Positions 1 through 5,650 of a DNA stretch of 9,334 nucleotides are shown here, piece after piece. Position 1 is the stretch's first letter, and each line of letters begins with the position of its first letter. The notes beneath the pieces were generated by a model. It did not search any database and was not told the origin of the DNA. It was given only the letters and a program-made list of their open reading frames with translations. The position numbers were made by a program, and so were the translations under genes. Where the stretch lies: the NCBI GenBank assembly GCA_034440555.1, contig JAWXCG010000015.1, forward strand, positions 1-9,334, in the 5' to 3' direction. The DNA comes from 0-14-3-00-62-12 sp034440555. GTDB taxonomy: Bacteria > Pseudomonadota > Gammaproteobacteria > Xanthomonadales > Ahniellaceae.

Positions 1-2414
1 CGCAGTGTGTATCGATCGAGCGCTTTGCCGTCGAGCATCAATATTACGGTGACCTCGCCACTGCTGGGATTGCGAAATACCAGGTCCGCGTTTCCGTCGC
101 CATTGAAATCGCCACTCAACAGGTAGGCAAACTCGACACTCACGTCAAGAAGTTGGAAACGCTCGCAGTTGTCGATTCGAAATGCGCACTGGACGACGCC
201 AAACTTGGCACTTTGTGGATCGCGCACGATCGCGTCAACCTGTACGTCGCCGTCAACATGCACCAGATCCAGCAACTCAGTGGTCATCGAAATTTGTCCG
301 GAATGCAGCATGCTGACGGTGCCATTGCCTTCCACCATTCTGTACTGGCCCGATTTGTTCAGGAAAATATTGTCATTGAGGCTGCCAGCGAATCGATCCG
401 CATCGACGAATGTGTCGCCGCTGCCATTGGTCAGGCGGCGCCAGGTATTCATCGGCGCTTCGTAGTATTCGCGATCTCCATTGGCAAGGTCACGTCGCAG
501 GGGCGATGAGAACTCCGAACTCAACAGCGCACTGGGTGGGCGAAACACCGTGAGCGCCTGGACCGGGGACCGCGCCGCCATATGGAAGCCATCCCCGGCG
601 TAATCTGCATACACTTCGTAGTGGCCAGCATGCGGCAAAAAGCCGGTGGGCGGCCCCGATATCGTAGCCTGGCCATTGACGATAGCCGCGCGAGCCAATT
701 CCCGCGTAGCGGTAGCGGTGGCCAGCATGAACACGATTTCCCCGCTCGGCTGGCGCGGTCCCGCGCTTTGAATCGTCGCCTTGATCGTGGCCAGCTTCAT
801 CGCAAATTCTGGCGACTGCAGCGGTGAAACCTTGAGTGTCGGGGACGCAGCAGCAGCGATCGGAAAGCAAGCCGAGAGCTCGGATGTATTGTTGGCTGAA
901 TCGGTCGCAGTGGCGGTGATCACATCCCCACTGCGAAGCCCGCCCAGTGGCGCATTATTGATACGGGTGGAAAATACTGCTCGACCCGAAGTATCCGTGG
1001 TGACCTGCAACGAATCCAGAAAAAACTCTGCGCGATCGAAACCGTTCGGGTGGCAGCTGCTGGACAGGAAGAACTCTATGGTGTGCGCCTGTGATGGCGC
1101 TGCGTCAAGCCTACCCTCAAGACCACGACCGGTACTGGCAGCAGTGATCTGGGGTTTGTTCTGCAGTGCGTTCGGACCGCTGTCCACATCCTGCGGGTCA
1201 TTCGCCAGCGGCGCAAACATTTGATCCGGGTCAAGCCCGATGCCGCGATGGGCCACGTCGAAGAATAGATTTCGACTCAGTCGATTGCCGTTACCGGCAC
1301 GTGTCACCGTCGCTCCGGAGGCATTGCCCAGGATGATTCCGGCATTGGCGTTGCCAACCAGATTGTCGGTCACGCTATTGTCCGAGGCGGCGCTGCTCAA
1401 GCGAATACCGGCGTACACGTGCGCACTGCTGCTGCCCCAGAAGTCCCTGCCCAGGACATTGCGATCGATGCGATTGCCCGAAGTGGGATTGTTGGTGCCA
1501 TACAGTGCGATGGCGGTGTCTCGTGTAGCGCTGATGCGATTGTCGGCTATCACGGAATCGCGCAGCCCCCAGAAACCATTCTGCACGGCACCGGAATACA
1601 TGGTTTGCAGATTGGGCGGAGGTGAGTACCCGATTCTGGCGGCCAGAATGCCAGCCCCGTTGATGGTGTTAGCCAGCGACGAAGCGCCGAAGCGGTCAAA
1701 GCCGATCAAGTTATGGCGAACCACATGCTTGCCGCCAGTCAACTGGATCGCATGCGAATCCGCGGCGCCGATCCAGTTTCCATCTGCAGGCTCGGCGCCA
1801 CCGACGGTGATGCTATCGGCGATGATCGCAGCGATTGGAACCCCGGCATAGGCAGCCAGCGCCCCGTTGGCGCGCACCCCAATTCGGTTAGCGCTGGCGC
1901 GCACGTTGTTGGCCATCAGCAGCAGTGCAGCGGAGTCATTGCCGAGGCCACTGGAAACACTTCGACCGCCAAACAGACTCAATCCACTGACCACGCTGCC
2001 CTCAGCACCGCGAATAAAGGTCAGCAGGCCGCCGTGATTGTGAATGCCCAAAGGAATGGCCGAATCGTCAATCTCGATCATCACCTGGTGACTCAAAGGG
2101 GCAGTCGATGCGGACGCCCCTGGCTGAGAAAATCCACGAATGATTACCGGCGCAGTCATTGCAGGCAGCTCGGACGCAAGGGTGATGGTCCATGGGCCAT
2201 TGCCCCACACTGCCCGGTCGATGGTGAAATTGATCGTGCTGCGGTCGGGGGACGAATTGGCAGCGGTGATAGCCTCTCGCAAGGAACCTGCACCACTATC
2301 AGAAAATGTGCTGACATTGAAAATGCTTTGCGCACTGGCTGGATTCGATTGACCTAACCCGGCAACGACCGCAATTGCGGTAACAACGGTATTGCGTATC
2401 GCGGTGAATGCCAT
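1..2414 (-). CDS. Secreted right-handed beta-helix protein with Ig-like and FG-GAP-type repeats (3' end outside window)
   Basis: Translating the minus strand from the ATG at 2414 gives 804 codons without a stop to the window edge, so the C-terminus is missing. An AGGAG at 2421-2425 lies 6 nt upstream of the ATG. Residues 1-28 form a signal peptide ending ASA before Q29. A SLREAI motif (44-49) follows, typical of secreted beta-helix proteins of the SLREA/CSLREA kind. Residues about 60-400 are short Asn/Gly-rich rungs (NLIGFD, NRISA, NRIDRNVLG) of a parallel beta-helix. A linker with the pattern DPxDxDxGPNxLQNxP (406-421) leads to a beta-sandwich domain (IEFF at 446; ATATDSANNTSELSAC at 501-516). 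An Ig-like repeat follows (525-625), then about three FG-GAP/VCBS-like units, the last with a calcium-loop pattern DFNGDGNAD (769-777). Export is predicted from the signal peptide. No catalytic residues were recognised; adhesin, polysaccharide-binding and structural roles are all possible. It probably shares a transcript with the propeller gene 73 bp upstream. Confidence 0.87.
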   Translation of the reverse strand, partial: MAFTAIRNTVVTAIAVVAGLGQSNPASAQSIFNVSTFSDSGAGSLREAITAANSSPDRSTINFTIDRAVWGNGPWTITLASELPAMTAPVIIRGFSQPGASASTAPLSHQVMIEIDDSAIPLGIHNHGGLLTFIRGAEGSVVSGLSLFGGRSVSSGLGNDSAALLLMANNVRASANRIGVRANGALAAYAGVPIAAIIADSITVGGAEPADGNWIGAADSHAIQLTGGKHVVRHNLIGFDRFGASSLANTINGAGILAARIGYSPPPNLQTMYSGAVQNGFWGLRDSVIADNRISATRDTAIALYGTNNPTSGNRIDRNVLGRDFWGSSSAHVYAGIRLSSAASDNSVTDNLVGNANAGIILGNASGATVTRAGNGNRLSRNLFFDVAHRGIGLDPDQMFAPLANDPQDVDSGPNALQNKPQITAASTGRGLEGRLDAAPSQAHTIEFFLSSSCHPNGFDRAEFFLDSLQVTTDTSGRAVFSTRINNAPLGGLRSGDVITATATDSANNTSELSACFPIAAAASPTLKVSPLQSPEFAMKLATIKATIQSAGPRQPSGEIVFMLATATATRELARAAIVNGQATISGPPTGFLPHAGHYEVYADYAGDGFHMAARSPVQALTVFRPPSALLSSEFSSPLRRDLANGDREYYEAPMNTWRRLTNGSGDTFVDADRFAGSLNDNIFLNKSGQYRMVEGNGTVSMLHSGQISMTTELLDLVHVDGDVQVDAIVRDPQSAKFGVVQCAFRIDNCERFQLLDVSVEFAYLLSGDFNGDGNADLVFRNPSSGEVTVILMLDGKALDRYTL

Positions 2415-2420
2415 AAAACA

Positions 2421-2425
2421 CTCCT
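2421..2425 (-). promoter_or_regulatory. Ribosome binding site of the beta-helix gene
   Basis: AGGAG on the minus strand, 6 nt before the ATG at 2414. It supports this start, and the signal peptide begins right there. I see no convincing promoter in the 73-bp gap to the upstream gene. Confidence 0.75.
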
Positions 2426-2458
2426 GACGGGTACGGTTTCTGGACGGGTACGGTTCTG
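2426..2458. repeat. Imperfect 16/17-bp tandem duplication in the intergenic gap
   Basis: Two adjacent copies: GACGGGTACGGTTTCTG (2426-2442) and GACGGGTACGGTTCTG (2443-2458). They differ only by one T in a T run. The pair fills much of the 73-bp spacer and abuts the ribosome binding site of the beta-helix gene. It may be a replication-slippage duplication; a regulatory role is only speculation. Confidence 0.85.
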
Positions 2459-2487
2459 GAAAGGGACTTCAGTGCAGTTGCAAACGC

Positions 2488-3843
2488 CTACTCGAAGCCA
2501 TTGGCAAATATCAGTCCTGGCGGTGCGGAAGGCGCGCGATAGAACACGTCGGCCACGGCATTGCCATCGCCATTGACGATATTTCCCGCCTGCGATTCAA
2601 ATGCGATGGTGCTGCCATTGGTGCTGACGCTGACGAGTGATCCCGACAGCAAATTGCCGAATGTGGATGTGGTGCCCGCAGCCCGACTCAGCAATTCCAA
2701 CTGGCCGCCGCTGGAACGCCGCCAAAGAAACGCCTGCGCGGGAGTGGGAGCAGCCATATCGCAGATCATCACCACGTCGCTGTTGTCCGCTACACGTGGA
2801 CCGCGGCAGGAAAGCGCATTTGCGACTAGCGGCGGCGAGAAATTCGAAGCCAGCGGCAACGGTATCGCCGCCAGCACGCCGGTTTGACGATCGAGAATGA
2901 ACAATCGACTGGCTGCGCCTGCCACCAGATTGCTGGAGAATGAGCGAAACACGACGAATCGTCCATTTGCAGAAATTGCCGCTTGATCGGACTGACTGCC
3001 ACCGGGCATACCCCCTGCAGACTGGCTCAGCAACGACGTGGAGGCGCCCACTCGATCCCGCAGATAGATCTGCTGCGTACCGCCGGATACCCCAACCACC
3101 ATGTTCGCAGACAGACTCGGAAAGACCACGTACCGCGCATCGGCGGAAATGGCCTGCGCGGTGAGCGCGCCCACATTGTCGTTGGAGAATGCTCCGGTCG
3201 CGTCCCGACTGATCACTTCGACTGCCCCAGTGTCGAAATCGGTCAGAAAAATATCGGCGCGATCGTTGTTGTCGACAGCAACCAGATTGTTGGCGAACGA
3301 TTGAAACACCGCAAACCGGCCATTGCCAGACACCGCCGGAAATCGTGACTGATCGTTGCCCTCGGTGCCACTTTGACTTTGGCTGGCGCGAACAGTAGCG
3401 CCGGTCGTCATGTCAGTACGGTAGATATTCAGAGCGTTACTGAGCGGACCGAGATTGGTGGCGAGGCTCTCGAAGACCACGAATCGTCCTTCCGCCGAGG
3501 CCGACGGTAGAAAACAATTGCCATCAGCAGGCGCGCCAGTGGAGGCATTGCGGCTGACGATTTCGATCGCGCCAGATGCCACCTCATACCGGTATACATT
3601 CAGCGCACCGCTGAACATCGGCAGCAGATTGGTCGCCGACGTCGTAAACAGAATGTAGGCGCCATTCGCCGTAAGCGCGGGATCGCGCAACGCGCTGTTG
3701 GCTTCCACGGCGGGTGGGCCGACACCCATGACGCGAGCGAATGGCGCCTGCGGATGCGCGGGCTGAGTCCAGGCTAGAACCAGTGACGAAACCGCCAGCG
3801 CGATGTATTGCGAGCGAACCGAATGACTGATGCCCGCGGTCAT
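2488..3843 (-). CDS. Secreted PD40/TolB-like beta-propeller protein, 451 aa
   Basis: I chose the ATG at 3843: AGGAAG sits 4 nt upstream and a signal peptide starts there (basic SHSVRSQ, hydrophobic IALAVSSLVLAW, cleavage near residue 33). The frame is open back to 3915, but that start would put 24 polar residues ahead of the signal. The mature part has seven blade motifs of the form (S/T)xxGRFVVFxSxAxNL at about residues 55, 115, 169, 229, 288, 350 and 404, spaced 54-62 residues. Strands such as IYRTDMTTG, IFLTDFDTG and IYLRDRVG lie between them. This is the WD40-like PD40/TolB propeller pattern. The sixth motif (ADNSDVVMICDMA) is degenerate. The chain ends in IFANGFE after a proline-containing linker, a tail I associate with exported Xanthomonadales proteins. 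Envelope or extracellular location is inferred; the ligand is unknown and no catalytic site is visible. The stop is TAG at 2490-2488; the beta-helix gene follows. Confidence 0.87.
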   Translation of the reverse strand: MTAGISHSVRSQYIALAVSSLVLAWTQPAHPQAPFARVMGVGPPAVEANSALRDPALTANGAYILFTTSATNLLPMFSGALNVYRYEVASGAIEIVSRNASTGAPADGNCFLPSASAEGRFVVFESLATNLGPLSNALNIYRTDMTTGATVRASQSQSGTEGNDQSRFPAVSGNGRFAVFQSFANNLVAVDNNDRADIFLTDFDTGAVEVISRDATGAFSNDNVGALTAQAISADARYVVFPSLSANMVVGVSGGTQQIYLRDRVGASTSLLSQSAGGMPGGSQSDQAAISANGRFVVFRSFSSNLVAGAASRLFILDRQTGVLAAIPLPLASNFSPPLVANALSCRGPRVADNSDVVMICDMAAPTPAQAFLWRRSSGGQLELLSRAAGTTSTFGNLLSGSLVSVSTNGSTIAFESQAGNIVNGDGNAVADVFYRAPSAPPGLIFANGFE

Positions 3844-3847
3844 AGAG

Positions 3848-3853
3848 CTTCCT
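3848..3853 (-). promoter_or_regulatory. Ribosome binding site that fixes the propeller start
   Basis: AGGAAG on the minus strand, 4 nt before the ATG at 3843. It supports this start over the upstream in-frame ATG at 3915. Confidence 0.65.
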
Positions 3854-3864
3854 GACGATCGCGC

Positions 3865-3898
3865 GGCACTGCGCGTCTGCTTTGTAGTACGCAGTGCC
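3865..3898. repeat. Inverted repeat with perfect 9-bp arms in the propeller gene leader
   Basis: GGCACTGCG (3865-3873) and CGCAGTGCC (3890-3898) are perfect reverse complements separated by 16 nt. The element lies 22 bp upstream of the start codon and just downstream of a candidate -10 box, so it would cover the transcription start. It could be an operator or an mRNA 5' hairpin. No T run follows it, so it is not a standard terminator. Confidence 0.75.
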
Positions 3899-3905
3899 CG
3901 ATCCA

Positions 3906-3935
3906 ATACTGTCACTGTCTGCTTTTGCCCCTCAA
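3906..3935 (-). promoter_or_regulatory. Candidate sigma-70-type promoter for the propeller/beta-helix pair
   Basis: On the minus strand, TTGAGG (3930-3935) and CAGTAT (3906-3911) are separated by 18 nt. Transcription would start near 3899, leaving a leader of about 56 nt. A short palindrome, CCTGG-GCA-CCAGG (3936-3948), touches the -35 box, and an 8-bp direct repeat GTTGCTCA (3950-3957 and 3979-3986, plus strand) lies further upstream; either could bind a regulator. The match to consensus is modest. A promoter is expected here because a strong terminator separates this gene from the cold-shock gene. Confidence 0.3.
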
Positions 3936-4063
3936 CCTGGGCACCAGGAGTTGCTCATTGGCCAGCCAAAAAAATTCGGTTGCTCAAGTCCGACCGCTCG
4001 CCGCGGACATGCAACGGTCGTCGCAATCACCTCGATTTCCGCCATTGGACAGACCACCGGCGC

Positions 4064-4094
4064 AAAAAAAACGCCGGGCTAACCCGGCGTTTTT
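4064..4094 (-). terminator. Rho-independent terminator of the cold-shock gene
   Basis: On the minus strand, ACGCCGGG-TTAG-CCCGGCGT is an 8-bp, GC-rich perfect stem with a 4-nt loop, followed by a run of T (complement of A4064-A4071). It begins about 20 nt after the csp stop. The other side also ends in T residues, so the hairpin could work in both directions. Confidence 0.92.
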
Positions 4095-4114
4095 CCTGAT
4101 TTCCCCTGAGTATG

Positions 4115-4324
4115 TCAGGCGAGATTTACTTCATCCGCCTGCAATCCCTTCTGCCCCTGTACGACCTTGAAGCTCACCTTCTGCCCTTCCTGCAGTGACT
4201 TGAAGCCGTCACCCTGGATGGCACGAAAATGCACGAACACATCTGCCCCATCTTCGCGAGCGATGAATCCGAAGCCCTTGGCATCATTGAACCACTTGAC
4301 TGTACCTACCTCACGATCCGACAT
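4115..4324 (-). CDS. CspA-family cold-shock protein, 69 aa
   Basis: A single cold-shock domain of normal family length. RNP1 (KGFGFIAR, residues 16-23) and RNP2 (VFVHF, 29-33), the aromatic-rich motifs that stack on single-stranded nucleic acid, are intact, as is the opening GTVKWFN strand. Family members bind RNA or ssDNA in the cytoplasm and melt mRNA structure in the cold, at growth transition or constitutively; the sequence does not tell which paralogue this is. GGAG at 4333-4336 lies 8 nt upstream of the ATG. The gene has a strong terminator of its own and a long non-coding upstream region, as expected for a monocistronic csp gene with a structured leader. Confidence 0.97.
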   Translation of the reverse strand: MSDREVGTVKWFNDAKGFGFIAREDGADVFVHFRAIQGDGFKSLQEGQKVSFKVVQGQKGLQADEVNLA

Positions 4325-4476
4325 TGATCAATCTCCGAATGACGATAAAACCGAGCGAATAAACCAGACATCCCAACACGAATGTCCACTTACTGGGTGT
4401 GCCAAAGCAGAGTGATCTAATCGGACGGCAGAGCCCCCAAAACACTCTGACGCCAATCTTGGCGGAGGTTTCTATA
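4325..4476 (-). promoter_or_regulatory. Candidate promoter and long structured 5' leader of the cold-shock gene
   Basis: A -10-like TATAGA (minus strand, 4471-4476) would start transcription near 4464. The leader would then be about 140 nt, the length range known for cspA-type cold-responsive leaders. It would open with the near-palindrome CGCCAAGATTGGCG (4451-4464). The -10 itself lies between GAGGT/ACCTC arms (4465-4480). I see no good -35 box at normal spacing, so the start point is uncertain. No reading frame here looks coding. Confidence 0.3.
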
Positions 4477-4673
4477 CCTCGACAGGTCACAACAAGGACC
4501 GGCAAACTCAGTAACCCGGAAATTAGCACGAGTCTTTTGCGGAAAAAAGCCGGTCGGGCGATTCCCACGCAAGGATCGCATCATATTCGCGCTTTCCCGC
4601 ACTGGATTCGACCCACTCCCTACCTGCCCGACAGGCCGGCGCGCGCGTATTCGCAATATTTTTGCGCTGCAGC

Positions 4674-4740
4674 GATAGTCCCGGAAACGCTGCGGAACAG
4701 GCAGCAATCAGTCACCGATGGGATGGTAAACGGGACTATC
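4674..4740. repeat. 67-nt inverted-repeat element with perfect 10-bp arms
   Basis: GATAGTCCCG (4674-4683) and CGGGACTATC (4731-4740) are perfect reverse complements. The interior contains GCTGC (4689-4693) and GCAGC (4701-4705), which would form a second stem. It could be a folded 3' UTR or small RNA segment, or a relic of a small mobile repeat. No clear target-site duplication flanks it. Confidence 0.6.
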
Positions 4741-4745
4741 TGCAA

Positions 4746-4776
4746 CTTTATTCGACCGACGCTTTATTCGACCGAC
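4746..4776. repeat. Tandem duplication, 15-bp identity at 16-bp period
   Basis: CTTTATTCGACCGAC occurs at 4746-4760 and again at 4762-4776, separated by one G. It lies about 30 bp beyond the stop of the pseudoprotease gene, in the putative 3' UTR of the gyrA operon. The copies are identical, which suggests a recent slippage event or conservation. Confidence 0.9.
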
Positions 4777-4807
4777 ACAAGCGCGCACATCGTGAGCGCC
4801 TTCAGGG

Positions 4808-5650
4808 TTACCTGGACTCATCCAGCAGGCTGGCCGCGCGCTGCGTCGCCGAGGCGATCCGGCGCGCCGACGCCATGGTCATGCGCACCCCGCCCATTCC
4901 AGTCATGACAGCATCGCTACCGTAGCTCTCCAGATCGGCGACAACAAATCCCAACACTTTTCCTTCGGCGGAAAAACCCAGCCCGATGGCACCGGTCGCC
5001 ACATGGGCAGATCTGGGTACGCTGACTTCACCAATCAGCACGCCCCAGGAAATGATGGGCGCACCGCCATAGCGGTCCTCCAATCGCTCAATGACGTAAT
5101 AGGCTTGGCCGGACGCAGCTTTTGCGTCATCGCTCAAATCGACGGCCGGATAGCTCGGTGCGTCTGGCGCTGCGTTCCGCGATGACTTCGGCACCGCCTG
5201 TTGCGCGTTCTTCCCATCTGCAGGCACCGCAACGAGGCGCAGCCAGGCGATGCCCAAATCCGGATCGGAAGTCAGCGCTTCGGCTTCCAAAGGCGTGTCG
5301 CGCCCGGCGAAGCGCACACGAAAGTCACGCGCTTCGAGCTTGAAGCTTGCCCGCTGTTCGTTGGTCAGTTTGTCAATGCCCGGAAATGTCGGCTCGACCA
5401 CCATGCGCGGCACCAGAATGAGTCCACGCGGATCGACGATCACGCCGGTTGCAGAAGATTCCTGACTTTGCTCCTGTCCCTGATAGCTCGACTTCATCAC
5501 GAAGCTGACACGCACCACGCTATCCGCATGTTCACGCAACAATTGCGCGAAAATCTGTTTGCTTTCTTCGTCCATCGGACTGGCGCCGACCAGCTGAGAA
5601 CCAACCAGCATCAAGATTGCCCACAAACCGCGCTGTGCACGTGGGTTCAT
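4808..5650 (-). CDS. Secreted HtrA-fold pseudoprotease (catalytic His and Ser lost), 280 aa
   Basis: The ATG at 5650 overlaps the upstream gene's TGA (ATGA), and GGGAG lies 8 nt before it. An alternative in-frame ATG at 5665 contains this ribosome binding site, so I rejected it. Residues 1-24 form a signal peptide (hydrophobic LWAILMLVGSQLVGA). The rest follows the HtrA S1C protease order: SATGVIVDPRGLILVPRMVV (66-85) aligns with the segment that normally ends TNAHVV, with Met83 in place of the His. DPDLGIAWL (129-137) keeps the Asp. TGAIGLGFSAEGKVLGF (219-235) replaces the GNSGGP nucleophile loop, with no Ser at the nucleophile position. GGVRMTMASARRI (253-265) matches the closing AIP-type strand and helix. 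There is no PDZ domain. It is therefore predicted to be catalytically dead, in the periplasm, perhaps a partner or regulator of the active protease encoded just before it. Confidence 0.85.
   Translation of the reverse strand: MNPRAQRGLWAILMLVGSQLVGASPMDEESKQIFAQLLREHADSVVRVSFVMKSSYQGQEQSQESSATGVIVDPRGLILVPRMVVEPTFPGIDKLTNEQRASFKLEARDFRVRFAGRDTPLEAEALTSDPDLGIAWLRLVAVPADGKNAQQAVPKSSRNAAPDAPSYPAVDLSDDAKAASGQAYYVIERLEDRYGGAPIISWGVLIGEVSVPRSAHVATGAIGLGFSAEGKVLGFVVADLESYGSDAVMTGMGGVRMTMASARRIASATQRAASLLDESR

Larger units (their letters stand above)
4477..4807. other. Non-coding stretch between the pseudoprotease gene and the csp leader
   Basis: This holds no gene I can support. It should contain the end of the gyrA-operon transcript. 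Visible structure: a 16-bp-period tandem duplication (4746-4776), a 10-bp-arm inverted repeat (4674-4740) enclosing a GCTGC/GCAGC stem, a short CCTG-CCCGA-CAGG hairpin (4623-4635), and a GTCGGGC/GCCCGAC pair whose minus-strand downstream arm is followed shortly by six T (4543-4640). No compact classical terminator is evident after the pseudoprotease stop. Confidence 0.55.

Noticed and set aside
490..870. Minus-strand open frame of 126 codons inside the beta-helix gene
   Set aside because: It is out of frame with the continuous 804-codon reading frame, which has clear secreted-repeat domains throughout.
3844..3915. Upstream ATG at 3915 as start of the propeller
   Set aside because: It would add 24 polar, basic residues before the signal peptide, overlap the 9-bp-arm inverted repeat, and ignore the AGGAAG next to the ATG at 3843.
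4311..4568. Minus-strand open frame of 85 codons upstream of and overlapping the csp start, with hydrophobic segments
   Set aside because: It overlaps the csp start in another frame, spans the likely csp promoter and leader, shows no good ribosome binding site, and resembles no family I know.
4595..4625. GGATTCGACCC / GGGTCGAATCC stretch resembling a tRNA T-arm
   Set aside because: The bases flanking the loop do not form the 5-bp T stem, and no anticodon arm, acceptor stem or CCA end can be placed around it.
4417..4707. Minus-strand open frame of 96 codons in the csp upstream spacer
   Set aside because: Low-complexity Arg/Ser-rich translation without family resemblance; it covers the inverted-repeat region and lacks a convincing start signal.
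4399..4908. Plus-strand open frame of 169 codons
   Set aside because: It runs through the csp leader and into the antisense of the pseudoprotease gene, has no domain pattern, and its end is a shadow of a well-supported gene.
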